A DNA stretch of 64,000 nt, taken from Pirellulales bacterium. GTDB taxonomy: Bacteria; Planctomycetota; Planctomycetia; Pirellulales; JACPPG01. The stretch lies in NCBI GenBank assembly GCA_036490175.1, contig DASXEJ010000272.1, positions 60,513 to 124,512 on the forward strand. Reading direction: 5' to 3'. Below the pieces are notes generated by a model. That model was given only the letters and a program-made list of their open reading frames with translations, did not search any database and was not told the origin of the DNA. Positions 17,704 through 27,700 of the stretch are shown one piece after another. The translations under genes were made by a program, and so were the position numbers. Within the stretch, counting starts at the first letter, position 1. Each line of letters begins with the position of its first letter.

Positions 17704-19317
17704 TCACACGGCACAGCAGCGGCTGAACTTCAATTCCTCCACCGTCCGCGGCACGATCACGCAATCGTGATGTCCGCCAAAGTTGGGCATATATCCGACC
17801 TCTTCCAATGTGTCCTGCCGGAACACAAAGGCGCCCGCTTCGAGTCGTTGGAATCCGCTGAAAATCTGGATCACGTACTTGCCGTCGTACGTGACGGCCA
17901 TGGTCTGACAATCGATGCCCACGTTGCGGAACGTCCTGATGATGTCCCAGGTCTTGGTGTCTACGACCACCACGTCGCTACGGGCCGGCTTGGGGCGCAA
18001 TATCGAGACAAACATTTTGCTGCCGTCGATAGAAAAGGCCACATGGAACGGCGACGGATATTCGCCCACCCACGACGGGTCGTGAACATAATTCACGCGC
18101 TGCCAATTGCGCGGGTCAGCGTCCTTGACGTCGAAGATCGCCATGTTGTTGGAGCGCAAGTTATTCATCATCGTGAAGATCGGCGGATTGCGCGAGGGAT
18201 TGAAACCCGACTCGTGAATCGGGTTCTCAACCTTCGGTAGCACGATCTCCCAGATCTCGGGCGTGCTGCTCACTTTTTTCACGGGAACGTTGGCTTCACA
18301 ACCCTTGTTGGCTTGCAGGAAACAACGCGGTTCCCAGTTCTTGCGATCCATGATGATGCAGCCACCGCACATCCGCAGACCCATGGCCGTGAATTGATTG
18401 CGCGGGTCGTGCAGGGCAAAATCGAGTCCGGTCAGCGTGTGGGGTGATGCGCCGGGGATTTGCCCGCGCTCGACGAGCAGCTCGGCCATGGGAGCCATCT
18501 CGTAGTTCAGCTTGTTGCCGGTCGACCCGCGGTACTCGTAATAGCCGTCGGGCGAATGGCGCCCGCCCGAAAGCTCTACCGAAGGAGTCAGCCGTTCGAG
18601 CCGGATCGTCCCTCCCTTGAGCCAGGTCTCGCCCAAAAACTCGGAATTGGGTTTCCAATCCGCGCGGAAGGCGGCCAGCACCTTGGTCTTTTCGTGTGGG
18701 CCGCGGGCTCTGTTGAAGAACCCCACGATGTCCTTTTGTCCGTCGGCACTGGCGAAACCTTCGCCGTCGGGAAAGATCACCGTGTGTACTCCCAGACCCA
18801 GGCCGGTCGTCTCGGCGATGTTTTCGTACAGTTCCATCTGGCCGGTGTTGCCTTCGTAACCGACGCGATAGATCTGATTTCCCTGACCGTTGAGTTTGTC
18901 CAACAGTCCGAGTTCCTTTATCTGCGTGGGGATGCCGTACATCAGCACGTTGTCTCCCCCTTGGGTCGAGTTGACGAACTCGAAGCCCTTGCGCGGATCC
19001 CCCGTGTCGGCAGGAAACGCCGCCAGATGGTGCGAGATGGGGCACGTATCGCCGTAGTTCCAATAGGCGATCCAAGCCAACTGCTTCATCGACTTCAGAT
19101 CCACCGCTTGGGTCGCGCCCCCCAGCTTTGTCGGCGTCAGATAGATATAGTCTCCCAGGTCTTCGCATATGCCGGTGAATTTGCGTGTCGCGGTAGTGCT
19201 AGCGCCCCAGGTGGGCGTAGCGCCGAGATACTCGAGCCCCTTGAACATGCCGGCCCCAGCGACACCGGCGGCAGCCATCTTCAAGAGACCGCGCCGATCC
19301 ACATTGCGATTTTTCAT
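17704..19317 (-). CDS. Tat-exported beta-propeller, thiocyanate-dehydrogenase/NosZ-like cuproprotein
   Basis: A 537-aa periplasmic enzyme with a twin-arginine signal (DRRGLLKMAAAG). The body looks like a seven-bladed propeller of the nitrous-oxide-reductase superfamily. Histidines stand in metal-ligand-like contexts: CPISHHLAAF (His96/97), LGVHTV (178), SPHTLTG (293), HESGFN (368), PFHVAF (425) and FGGHHDCVIVP (516/517). It lacks the C-terminal CuA cupredoxin of true NosZ. The overall pattern fits thiocyanate dehydrogenase, which uses a trinuclear copper site to oxidise thiocyanate to cyanate and sulfur. The assignment is from motif memory, not alignment. An alternative is an uncharacterised copper oxidoreductase. 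It is preceded by a thioredoxin-like gene, which suits copper or disulfide maturation. Confidence 0.6.
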   Translation of the reverse strand: MKNRNVDRRGLLKMAAAGVAGAGMFKGLEYLGATPTWGASTTATRKFTGICEDLGDYIYLTPTKLGGATQAVDLKSMKQLAWIAYWNYGDTCPISHHLAAFPADTGDPRKGFEFVNSTQGGDNVLMYGIPTQIKELGLLDKLNGQGNQIYRVGYEGNTGQMELYENIAETTGLGLGVHTVIFPDGEGFASADGQKDIVGFFNRARGPHEKTKVLAAFRADWKPNSEFLGETWLKGGTIRLERLTPSVELSGGRHSPDGYYEYRGSTGNKLNYEMAPMAELLVERGQIPGASPHTLTGLDFALHDPRNQFTAMGLRMCGGCIIMDRKNWEPRCFLQANKGCEANVPVKKVSSTPEIWEIVLPKVENPIHESGFNPSRNPPIFTMMNNLRSNNMAIFDVKDADPRNWQRVNYVHDPSWVGEYPSPFHVAFSIDGSKMFVSILRPKPARSDVVVVDTKTWDIIRTFRNVGIDCQTMAVTYDGKYVIQIFSGFQRLEAGAFVFRQDTLEEVGYMPNFGGHHDCVIVPRTVEELKFSRCCAV

Positions 19318-19374
19318 CGATATTCCTTCAGGTGCTGCAACAGAGCCGTGTTGTGAAGTCTGCGAAAATTAATC

Positions 19375-20049
19375 TCACTCTCGAAAGGGACAGCCCGTCG
19401 TCAGTGGGCCCGGCATGCCCGCAAAGTCGACGGGCTGCTCGTGGATTCCGGCGCGGGCCGTAATCTGGCGGGCTAGATCCTGCATCATTTCCGCCGAGCA
19501 ACCTGGCCACATCGTGTCGACGACGCCATCGGCCGAGACCAATGCCACGTAGGCGGCGTTCTTGGCGGCAAAATCGCGGATCAGTGACCGATCTGAGTCG
19601 GCCAGCACTGGGTAGGGAACATCGTTGGCCGCGACATAGGCGCTCGCCACGTCGGCGGCGCCGTCAATCACGCCTACAAACTGGACATGTTTCGCAAAGG
19701 CACGGGCCAAGCGATGAAAGTACGGCTCGAACTCGATGCTGCACGGGCAGCCGTCCTTGATAAAGACAACCACCATCGGGCGCCCGGCGCTGAGGTCGTC
19801 CCAACCCACTTGCCGACCATCCGACGCCAGCATGGCACCGCGCATCACTTGCCGGCCGGCTGCCTCGCCCGACGTTGCCAGCTGGTTCGGCGTGACGTAA
19901 TGCCGCTCGTCGCGCGAAATAAGGGTGGGCCCAGCATCATCCTGGCCGCCGGCAAACGAACGCTGCAAGCTGCCGGCGGTACTCCACAGGCAGAGCATTA
20001 GCGCCGCCGCCCCGCCCGCCGTCATCCATGCCAGGTAACGCAGCCGCAC
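19375..20049 (-). CDS. Membrane-anchored redoxin with Cys-Pro-Cys site
   Basis: A 224-aa AhpC/TlpA-like thioredoxin-fold protein tethered by an N-terminal helix (WMTAGGAAALMLCLWS). The active-site region is VVVFIKDGCPCSIEFEPYF. The usual CxxC is replaced by C-P-C, which may favour metal handling or peroxide reduction over dithiol exchange. A cis-Pro-like VPYPVLAD segment follows. The start is a GTG at 20049 with GGAGAT upstream. It is the first gene of the minus-strand operon that continues with the copper propeller, so a role as copper chaperone or thiol partner in that enzyme's maturation is inferred. Confidence 0.75.
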   Translation of the reverse strand: MRLRYLAWMTAGGAAALMLCLWSTAGSLQRSFAGGQDDAGPTLISRDERHYVTPNQLATSGEAAGRQVMRGAMLASDGRQVGWDDLSAGRPMVVVFIKDGCPCSIEFEPYFHRLARAFAKHVQFVGVIDGAADVASAYVAANDVPYPVLADSDRSLIRDFAAKNAAYVALVSADGVVDTMWPGCSAEMMQDLARQITARAGIHEQPVDFAGMPGPLTTGCPFRE

Positions 20050-20441
20050 GAAAATCCAATCTCCGTATCGGAATAAGACACGCCGCGCGTCCCTCGCGCG
20101 ACCGAGGGCTGTAGGCCGCTCGTCTCTTCTGGACGTTCATGTTACCCGCGGCGGCCCGGCTTTGGAAAGCGGATTCTCGGCACGCATGGAAGCATCCCGC
20201 GATGGAAGACACGGTCCCTCAGGGTGCTGGGTTTGATTTGCCCCACGCGATGCGCCCGTTGCGAAGCGCGAGTGATAGCACCATGATGTGGGGGCGGCGC
20301 GGCCCTGTTCGTCGGTTGAGATGATCGGCTGGGCGCAATCGCGATCGAGTCGCGCGGCATGCTGGTCAAATTCGGATCACCGTTCTGGCCTAAAATTCGC
20401 CCGACAATTCTCGCCGGCTGCTGACAAAACCCGGACATCGC
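20050..20441. other. Divergent promoter region of the redox island
   Basis: 392 bases between the redoxin operon (minus) and the ABC permease (plus). It should carry both promoters, making shared regulation possible. No gene and no regulator-binding palindrome was recognised with confidence. Confidence 0.45.
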
Positions 20442-21656
20442 ATGAGCTTTCGCTGGCTGTTTGCTCGACTCGCCGTGCAGAATCTTAGCCGCCGGCGCGG
20501 CCGAGCCTTCTTGATGGCGTTGGCTGTCGCCGTGGGAGGTGGCGCCGTCTTCGCCGCCGTGGTTGTGCGGCAGGGACTTGCCGAAAGTGCCCGGCTCGGC
20601 CTGGCGCGGATGGGAGCCGACGTGTTGGTCGTCCCGCGAGATGCCACGACTAACATCACCGCGGCACTATTAACCGTTGAACCGTCGACGCAGACGTTGC
20701 CCGCCAGCGTGGTCGACACGCTGGCCCAACTGCCCGGCGTCGTTGACGTGGCACCGCAGCGCTATCACACGCTGACCGCGGGAGCTGGTGGGCACGATTC
20801 CGAAGACCTGATCGCTTTCGATCCGACCCACGATTTCACAATCATTCCCTGGCTGACCGATCGGCTCGACCGCCCTTTGGCCGTGGGGGACGTACTGATC
20901 GGTGCCCGGCGCGCCGAGCGGGTGGGAAGCGAAATCAATCTCTTCGGCCGCTCGTTCACGGTCTATGGAAAATTAGCTTTGACAGGCGTCGGGCCTTTCG
21001 AGCGATCGTTGTTTGCCAGCTTTCAAACTTTTGCCACCGTGGCCCAGGCCGCGCGGCAGACGACCAGCCGCGCGATCCTCGACGCCGAGACCGACAAATA
21101 CTCGGGCGTGCTCGTGCAACTTGCGGCAGGCACGTCGGTCGAGCAGTTTCGTTTTGCCGCGGCCCGCCTGCCGGACATCAAGATCGTGCCCGCCAATGCC
21201 TTGTCGATGTCGGTGCGTCGTGGGCTGGCGACCATCCTCTCGGCAGCCGTGGTGCTGACGATGTTGATTTTGCTCAGCACGGCACTGATGGTCGCGGCGA
21301 TGTATTCCGGCCTGCTCGTCGAGCGTCGCCGGGAACTTGGCTTGTTCTTAGCCATTGGGCTGCGCCCGCGCGACCTGGAACGCATGATCCTGGCCGAGGC
21401 TGCCCTGACGACCGGTTGCGGCGGAGTGGCCGGCGTGCTGTTGGGCGTGGCGGCCTTGCTCGCGTTTCGCCGCTCGTTGGGTTATTACTTCGAACGCCTG
21501 CAAGTTCCTTTCGTGCTGCCGACGCTCGGTTCGGTCGCGGTCGCGGCGATGGTTGCCATTTTGCTGGCTGGCATTGTCGGCGCGTGCGGCGCATTGATCC
21601 CGGCGCGGCGCGTCGCGCGCGGGGAACCGTACGATCTTGTCCGCGGCGAGGCCTGA
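20442..21656 (+). CDS. MacB/FtsX-like ABC transporter permease
   Basis: A 404-aa inner-membrane subunit of a type VII (MacB/LolCE-like) ABC system. One N-terminal helix follows LSRRRGRAFLMALAVAVGGGAVFAAVVV. Then comes a large periplasmic domain (residues ~45-260), then three C-terminal helices beginning near TILSAAVVLTMLILLSTALMV, with the FtsX signature GLLVERRRELGLFLAIGLRPRDLERMILAEA. Such machines transmit ATP hydrolysis mechanically to the periplasm rather than moving a substrate through the membrane. The ATPase gene begins three bases after its stop, so the two are translationally coupled. It is divergent from the copper-propeller operon. Confidence 0.88.
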   Translation: MSFRWLFARLAVQNLSRRRGRAFLMALAVAVGGGAVFAAVVVRQGLAESARLGLARMGADVLVVPRDATTNITAALLTVEPSTQTLPASVVDTLAQLPGVVDVAPQRYHTLTAGAGGHDSEDLIAFDPTHDFTIIPWLTDRLDRPLAVGDVLIGARRAERVGSEINLFGRSFTVYGKLALTGVGPFERSLFASFQTFATVAQAARQTTSRAILDAETDKYSGVLVQLAAGTSVEQFRFAAARLPDIKIVPANALSMSVRRGLATILSAAVVLTMLILLSTALMVAAMYSGLLVERRRELGLFLAIGLRPRDLERMILAEAALTTGCGGVAGVLLGVAALLAFRRSLGYYFERLQVPFVLPTLGSVAVAAMVAILLAGIVGACGALIPARRVARGEPYDLVRGEA

Positions 21657-21658
21657 CC

Positions 21659-23149
21659 GTGCTGCAAGCGCAATCGCTATCCAAAATCTATCGGACGCCC
21701 CGCGGCGACATCACGGCCCTGGCCAACTTGGACCTGGCACTGGCGCGCGGGCAATCGTTGGCCGTGTGCGGACGATCCGGCTCGGGCAAGTCGACGCTGT
21801 TGGCGATTATCGGCGGACTGTGCCGCCCGACCAGCGGTAACGTGCAGGTCGACGGCGCTGACATATTGTCTTTGCCGCCGCACAAGCTGGCCGACTTTCG
21901 CGGCCGCTCGGTCGGCTTTGTCTTTCAATTCGCCAGCCTGCTCTCGAACCTTCGCGCAATCGACAATGTGGCGCTGCCGGGTCTCATCGGTCATGAAGAA
22001 AACTATGCGGCGGTGTACGAGCGCGCGACGACATTATTACAGAGAGTGGGGCTGGCCGACCGTTGGGATGCCTATCCTGCCGAGTTGTCCGGTGGACAAC
22101 AGCGACGCGTCGCGATCGCCCGGGCCATGATCAACCGGCCGCCGCTGCTGTTGGCCGACGAGCCGACCAGTGACCTCGACGAGGAGACCGAACGCGAGGT
22201 TTTCTCGCTGCTGCTCGACATGCACCGCGCGCACAACACGACCCTGCTGCTGGTCACGCACAACATGGCACTTGCCGAGCAGACCGAGCAGGTCATGTAC
22301 TTGGATGGCGGGCGCATTGCCTGTGCGCCGCATGTTGGCTTGCTGCGAAAACGCGATGTCGCACCGGCGCTCAACGTGGCGGCAGCGCCCTACACCGCGG
22401 TGCAGGATCCGGCAGCGCACGCTTTGAACGTGGAGACAGTAGCTGCGGCTGTTGCGCCATCCGGTCCCGCGCTCGTTCCGCAACCGGCGCACACGGCTGG
22501 CACGGCGGAACAAACCGTGCCGCTCGGTGCAGGTCTCGGTAGGTTTCTGGCCGACTTTGCTGTTTGGGCCGTGGCGATCGCCCTCTGCCTCATGGCGGTG
22601 AACTACGGCGCGGCGCTCGTGCAACGGCGTAGCATCGTGCGGGAACAGGTCGAGCGCCGTGCGGCCGAGGACCTGGCGCTGCAATCGTTGCGTGCCGATC
22701 TGGATAACGTCGAGCAAAACGAGGATGGCAGTTATGAGTTGACCATTTTCCTGGCGTCGCTCGATCAGAAGCGCGAGCTGTACGTGATGGGGCCATCGCT
22801 GCGAGCTTTCGTACAGGTCGATCGCAGTTGGCAGGCCATCCCCATCGCGGCGGCCGATCAGCAGGCCGACCAGGTGACAAAGATCGATGAGAAGCGTCTG
22901 TTTCGATTCACGTTTCGCCCCAACGTCGCCTCGTTCGATCAATTGATCAAGGGATATCTGCACATCCGCTTCATCAATTCGATGATCGTGGCCGAGCAGC
23001 CTGAGCCATCGAGCGATGTATTCGACCGCACGGATGACTATTACATCTATCTCCGCGCGCCCGGCGTTTCGGATGATGAAGTACGGCAGGCAAATCGCTG
23101 GTCGGACACCACGCTGGTGCCGCGCTGGATCCCCATGAAGGCGCATTAG
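21659..23149 (+). CDS. ABC ATPase fused to membrane-anchored periplasmic domain
   Basis: A 496-aa protein. Residues 1-~230 are a LolD/MacB-type ATPase: Walker A GRSGSGKST (38-46), signature LSGGQQRRVAIARAM, Walker B LLLADEPTSDLD. A low-complexity Ala/Pro linker follows, then a single membrane helix (~294-316, FLADFAVWAVAIALCLMAV), and then ~180 residues predicted outside the cytoplasm, with ELTIFLASLDQKRELYVMGPSLRAFVQV and YYIYLRAPGVSDDEV. ATPase subunits of this class normally end after ~230 residues, so the tail is unusual. The start is a GTG at 21659, immediately after the permease stop. The longer frame from 21416 overlaps the permease and is rejected. Confidence 0.87.
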   Translation: MLQAQSLSKIYRTPRGDITALANLDLALARGQSLAVCGRSGSGKSTLLAIIGGLCRPTSGNVQVDGADILSLPPHKLADFRGRSVGFVFQFASLLSNLRAIDNVALPGLIGHEENYAAVYERATTLLQRVGLADRWDAYPAELSGGQQRRVAIARAMINRPPLLLADEPTSDLDEETEREVFSLLLDMHRAHNTTLLLVTHNMALAEQTEQVMYLDGGRIACAPHVGLLRKRDVAPALNVAAAPYTAVQDPAAHALNVETVAAAVAPSGPALVPQPAHTAGTAEQTVPLGAGLGRFLADFAVWAVAIALCLMAVNYGAALVQRRSIVREQVERRAAEDLALQSLRADLDNVEQNEDGSYELTIFLASLDQKRELYVMGPSLRAFVQVDRSWQAIPIAAADQQADQVTKIDEKRLFRFTFRPNVASFDQLIKGYLHIRFINSMIVAEQPEPSSDVFDRTDDYYIYLRAPGVSDDEVRQANRWSDTTLVPRWIPMKAH

Positions 23150-23186
23150 CGACCGCAGTAAACACGCAGTACCCGTCGACGCACGC

Positions 23187-24710
23187 TCAATCTAACTCGG
23201 GCGGCAAACTGCCATAAGCCCACGGCGTGCCAGTAAACGCCGGTAGGGGCGCAGGCTTGGGGGCAGGCCCAGCCGATAATCCCTGGGCGAGCTTGATGGC
23301 CGTATCGGCGATGGTCCGTCCTGCCGTCGGTATCAAGTTGCTGTAGCTGGTGAGCCGTGTTTCGTACCCACCGCCGCGCGGGCCGAGAGCCTCTTCCGTG
23401 GGGACATAGCCCACGCAGTCGTTGGCCAATGAAACCGGAAACGTAAACGGAAACCGACTGTCGGCTTTGATATCCATCCCGTAGCGGCAAAAGTACTCGG
23501 CCGGACAAGACAAGAACACGGCCGGCCCCAACTGAATCGCTTGCACTTCGACGTCGGCCACCGGTGCCTGGGCCAGCCGGGCGTCGAGCAGCACGATCTC
23601 TTTGGCGAAAGTCCACTCGGTCGAGTTGACCGTGGGCGGATCCTTCGCCACGATTTCGCGGCTGCGCGCCAACCGGTCGGGACGAGGGACGCGCCGCTTG
23701 ATTTTCAAAGTCTCGTTTTTGAACGCCACCGGCACAAGCGCACCGGCCGATTGTTCCGTGGCCAGCAGCACCTTCAGCGCCTCGGCCCCCACGCTGCCGC
23801 CGACGAGCCGCGCCGACGTTTCGCCGAATTGCTTGATTTGGTACGGGCTGCGATTATCGACCTGGGTCACGTCGCCGGCCATGCCCGGCACGAACACGAC
23901 GATCGCCTCTTCGCCCAACAGTCCGCGAATCGTCTTCTCTATGTAATAAATATAGTCGGCCGAAATACCGCCGGGGCCGGTCGTGGCGTGGCAGCAGAAG
24001 TTGACGATGCAGCCGAGAAACTTACCTTCGGCATTCCAAGCGCCGACAACGCCCACTTGCGGGTCGGTCGGACCGGCGACGTCGATGATGTCGGGATTGC
24101 CCTGGCCAGGGTGCGTCATCGTCAGTCCGCCCGCCATGCGAAAGCGTCGATTGAAGGCCACCTGCTCCGCCAGCCCATAGCCTACGGCGCAGCGCGCTGC
24201 GGCCCGCCGGGCATCGGCCTCGACCACGGCCTCGACGAGCCCTTGCTCGACGCGGCGCAGATAGGCGGCGTCGGCCATCGAAGATTTTTCATAGGCCAAC
24301 GACTTCACCAGGTCCGAGGCATGATCGAACTCGCCGGGCAAGATCATGCCGGTCGGGCCTGCCGAGTGCGAATGCGAGGCCGCGATCATGATCGCCTCGG
24401 GCGCGATGCCACACTTTTCGTGGATGGCCTGCCGTGCCGCGGCCACGGTCTGACCGCGAATCAATAGCGCGTCTAATCCGACGATGGCCACGCGCGTGGT
24501 CCCGTCATCGAACACGCTGGCGCGCACTTTGCACGCGTCATGCTTGGTTTTATGAAAAGCCTTGCCGTATCCGCCCGGCTGCTCCATGCCAATGTCCGGC
24601 GTAATGTCGCGTTCGGCGAAGCCGGCTTTGAACGCCGCGGCCGGCTGGCCGTGGGCAATCGACGCGCAAGACAACGCAAGCATACAGCAAACGACAACTT
24701 GCTTGATCAT
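23187..24710 (-). CDS. Neutral ceramidase-like exported protein
   Basis: A 507-aa secreted protein with signal peptide (VVVCCMLALSCASIAHG). It resembles the N-terminal domain of neutral/alkaline ceramidase: FKAGFAERDITPDIG, MIAASHSHSAGPTG and VNFCCHATTGPGG carry the His residues that bind zinc in that family, and VFVPGMAGDVTQVDN follows. Planctomycetes often carry such proteins with unknown substrates. The native reaction, amide hydrolysis of a lipid or other molecule, is inferred only. GAGGTG lies before the ATG at 24710, so this start is preferred over 24731. It follows the giant cytochrome protein by 75 bases and may share its transcript. Confidence 0.82.
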   Translation of the reverse strand: MIKQVVVCCMLALSCASIAHGQPAAAFKAGFAERDITPDIGMEQPGGYGKAFHKTKHDACKVRASVFDDGTTRVAIVGLDALLIRGQTVAAARQAIHEKCGIAPEAIMIAASHSHSAGPTGMILPGEFDHASDLVKSLAYEKSSMADAAYLRRVEQGLVEAVVEADARRAAARCAVGYGLAEQVAFNRRFRMAGGLTMTHPGQGNPDIIDVAGPTDPQVGVVGAWNAEGKFLGCIVNFCCHATTGPGGISADYIYYIEKTIRGLLGEEAIVVFVPGMAGDVTQVDNRSPYQIKQFGETSARLVGGSVGAEALKVLLATEQSAGALVPVAFKNETLKIKRRVPRPDRLARSREIVAKDPPTVNSTEWTFAKEIVLLDARLAQAPVADVEVQAIQLGPAVFLSCPAEYFCRYGMDIKADSRFPFTFPVSLANDCVGYVPTEEALGPRGGGYETRLTSYSNLIPTAGRTIADTAIKLAQGLSAGPAPKPAPLPAFTGTPWAYGSLPPELD

Positions 24711-24785
24711 GAGAACACCTCGGATTGTCATCGGTAAATACTCTTCGCGCCACGGTCGGCGAGGCAGTTCGCGGGTAGACGGTTT

Positions 24786-27700
24786 TCAATTTCGCAGCGG
24801 ATCGCGCACATTCTCTCCCTTGAGATACGACAGCAGATCCGCCAGATCTTGCCGGGTCATGGCTTTTTCGATCTCCTGGGGCATCAGCGAAAGCTTGCTT
24901 GACTCCAGCCGCTCGATGTCTTCACGCAGCACGGTCTCTTCCTTACCGAGCGCTTGCCGCAGCGTGATGCTGTTTTCCGTATCGCTGGCTACGAGCCCCG
25001 TGAGCGTGCGCCCGTCTTTGGTTTCCACGACATAGGCCGAGAAGCCGCGCGTGATTTCGAACTCGGGGATCAGAATGTGTAACAACAGTGCTTCTTTCGG
25101 CTGGTTGCGGACGCCGAATAGATCGGGCCCGACGGCAAATCCATCGCGATCCAGCCGATGGCAGTTGGCGCAATGCTTTTTGAACACGGCCCGGCCTGCC
25201 TCGGAATCTGCCGTTAAGGCGAGTACCGCTTTGGAATCCTCGTACGCTTTGCCGCGATCGGTCCCTTGCGACGTGCCGAAGGCGCGTAAGGCGCGTTCGC
25301 GCAGCGCCGGGTCGGCGTGCTCGGTCAGTTGGCGGCGGCGCAACGAATCGATGGCGCCTGGCGGGACCGTGCCCGACTCGATCGCAGCCATCAGCCCCGG
25401 CAAATGTTGCTTGCCCGACAGCATAGCCGACAATACTTCTTCGCGCAGCGCGGGCGAGTAGCTGGGAAAGCGCTCGGCCGCGAGCAACGCCGCCGCGATC
25501 CGCTCGTCCTGCATGCCGGCCAAGGCGCGGATCGCCCGGGCTTGCACGTCTGCCGGTTGCGCCGGCTCGACAAGCGCCAGCAGCGGCTCGCCCACCGTCA
25601 GGTAGTCGGCATGGGCCAGTAGCGCGAGCGCCACCAAACGATGTTCTATTTCGCAGGCGGAGTCGCCGGACGTCTGCAACGCGGAGTGAATCAGGGCATC
25701 GAGTTTGTCGCGCGTGCCGCGTAGCTCATTCGCGTCGCCGCGCAGTGCGGCGTACAGCACGGAGCCGCCGTCTGGATCTGCACCGCGGCTGCGCAGCGCG
25801 TCGGCAAAGCCAGCCAGCAACGACGCGCGGCAATCCGCTTTTGTGCTGGCATTGACCATCTGGGCGATGAGCGCGGACCAGCTTGTGCCGGGCTGACCCG
25901 CACCGAGCATTCGTCCGACTTCCGCGTACAGCGAGATGACGCCCGCACCGTTTGCATCGGTTTTTGACAGTAACTCTTGCAAGAACGTCTCGTCTTGACC
26001 CGCGATCGAACTGAGCACGGCCGCCCGCAACCACCGATCCTCGGCATCGCGGACAGCTAACTTGGCCAGCGGCGCGATCGGTCGTCGGTCCTTCAATCCT
26101 CCCACGGTGAGCGCCCATTGAAAGCGAACTCGCGCTTCGGCGTCTTCTCCCAATGGCAATAGCGCCTCGACCAGCGCGGGCGAACGCGCCAGGCGCGGTT
26201 CGGCCACTAGCAAGGCCTGCTCGCGCACCGCCGCCAGGGGGTGACGTAAGCAGGTCACCAACATCTCGTCGGACAGGTTAGCCGGTTCGGCCGACCACAA
26301 AAGCGTCACCGCCACGGCCGCATCGTGCGCACTGCCCGGCACAGGGGCCGGGTGGCTCAACGTCGAGAGGTCGACCTGCTGCTGGTCGCCGGGCAATCCT
26401 TGATGGTTGCGCTGGCGATCGCGCGCTGCCAGCCGCGCGCGCCACCAGGTATCGCGGTGCCAGCCATCATCGCTTGTAGGTATGGCCGGCTGCCGGCGGC
26501 GCTCGGCAAGCTGCGGCGCGTCGAGCGTGTCGCTCACCACGCGCCAAATGCGCCCCATGCCGCGGCCGCTGTCGAAATCGGTTTGCTTGCGGATTTCGGC
26601 CGGCAAATAGTCTGGGTGTTCGATCGTCTTGCGGTACATGTCGCAGATGTACAGCCCGCCGTCGGGTCCGGCCGTTAGGAATACGGGCCGGCACCAATTG
26701 TCGCTGCTGGCCAGGAATTCTTCACCGTCGTGCATCGCACGGGCGGCAAATGTCGCTCCTTGCGGTGTCAGACGATCGAAATGCACCAGATTGCCAGTGG
26801 GATCGCAGGAAAAAGCTCCGCCGCGATATGCCACCGGCAAACTGTTCCCGCGCCACACGAAGACGCTGCAGGCCGCCGTAAATGTTCCGCCATGCGAGTC
26901 GGCGGTCGTCACGTTGGCGCTGATCGGAAACAAGCGCGCGGCGCGGCCATGCCCGGCCAAAGGCTCCGAGGCCAGATCGGCCGGACAATCTTGCACCGTC
27001 TCGGAAAAGGCCAAGTGTGGGTTGCGCCGCAGGTACTTACTGGCCAACACCACGTGCTGCACCTGCACCCGGTTGTAGCAGATGAAGCGGTGGCCGAAGT
27101 CGTCGAAGCACAACCCGAATTGTCCGCCGCCATCGCACGTTTCGTAAGCGCTCAGGTCGGGCCGAAAACGAAAATCGGTCCGGCCGAATTTCAGCGGCGG
27201 ACGCTCTGCGTGCGCAGGGCACGTGACTTCGCCCCCTGTCAAGCCGCTGGTGACATAGATCCAGCCATCGAGCGATAGCGTGGGGTGGCTGACACGCAAC
27301 TGCGTGCTCCCCTTGGTCGAGAATCCGGTAAACCACACACGGCGCTCGTCGGCCCGGCCGTCGCCGTCGGTATCGCACAAGAATAAAATGTCGGGCGCGC
27401 AGGTGACGATCAGCCCGCCGTCGTAGGCCATAACTCCATTGGGAAAGGTCAGCCCGTCGGCGAAAGTCGTGCGCTTCTCGAATCGTCCATCGCCATCGAC
27501 ATCTTCGAGTAACGAGATGCGTCCGACGGGGGGCTCGCCGGCGGCGGGGCCGTTGGGGTATCCACGATTTTCGGCGACAAACATGCGGCCGCGCTCGTCG
27601 AACGTTATCGCCACCGGGCTATCGACCAGCGGTTCAGCCGCCACCAGTTCGACGCGCAAGCCCGGCGCAATCGCAAACGCTTTCACGGCCTCTTCCGGCG

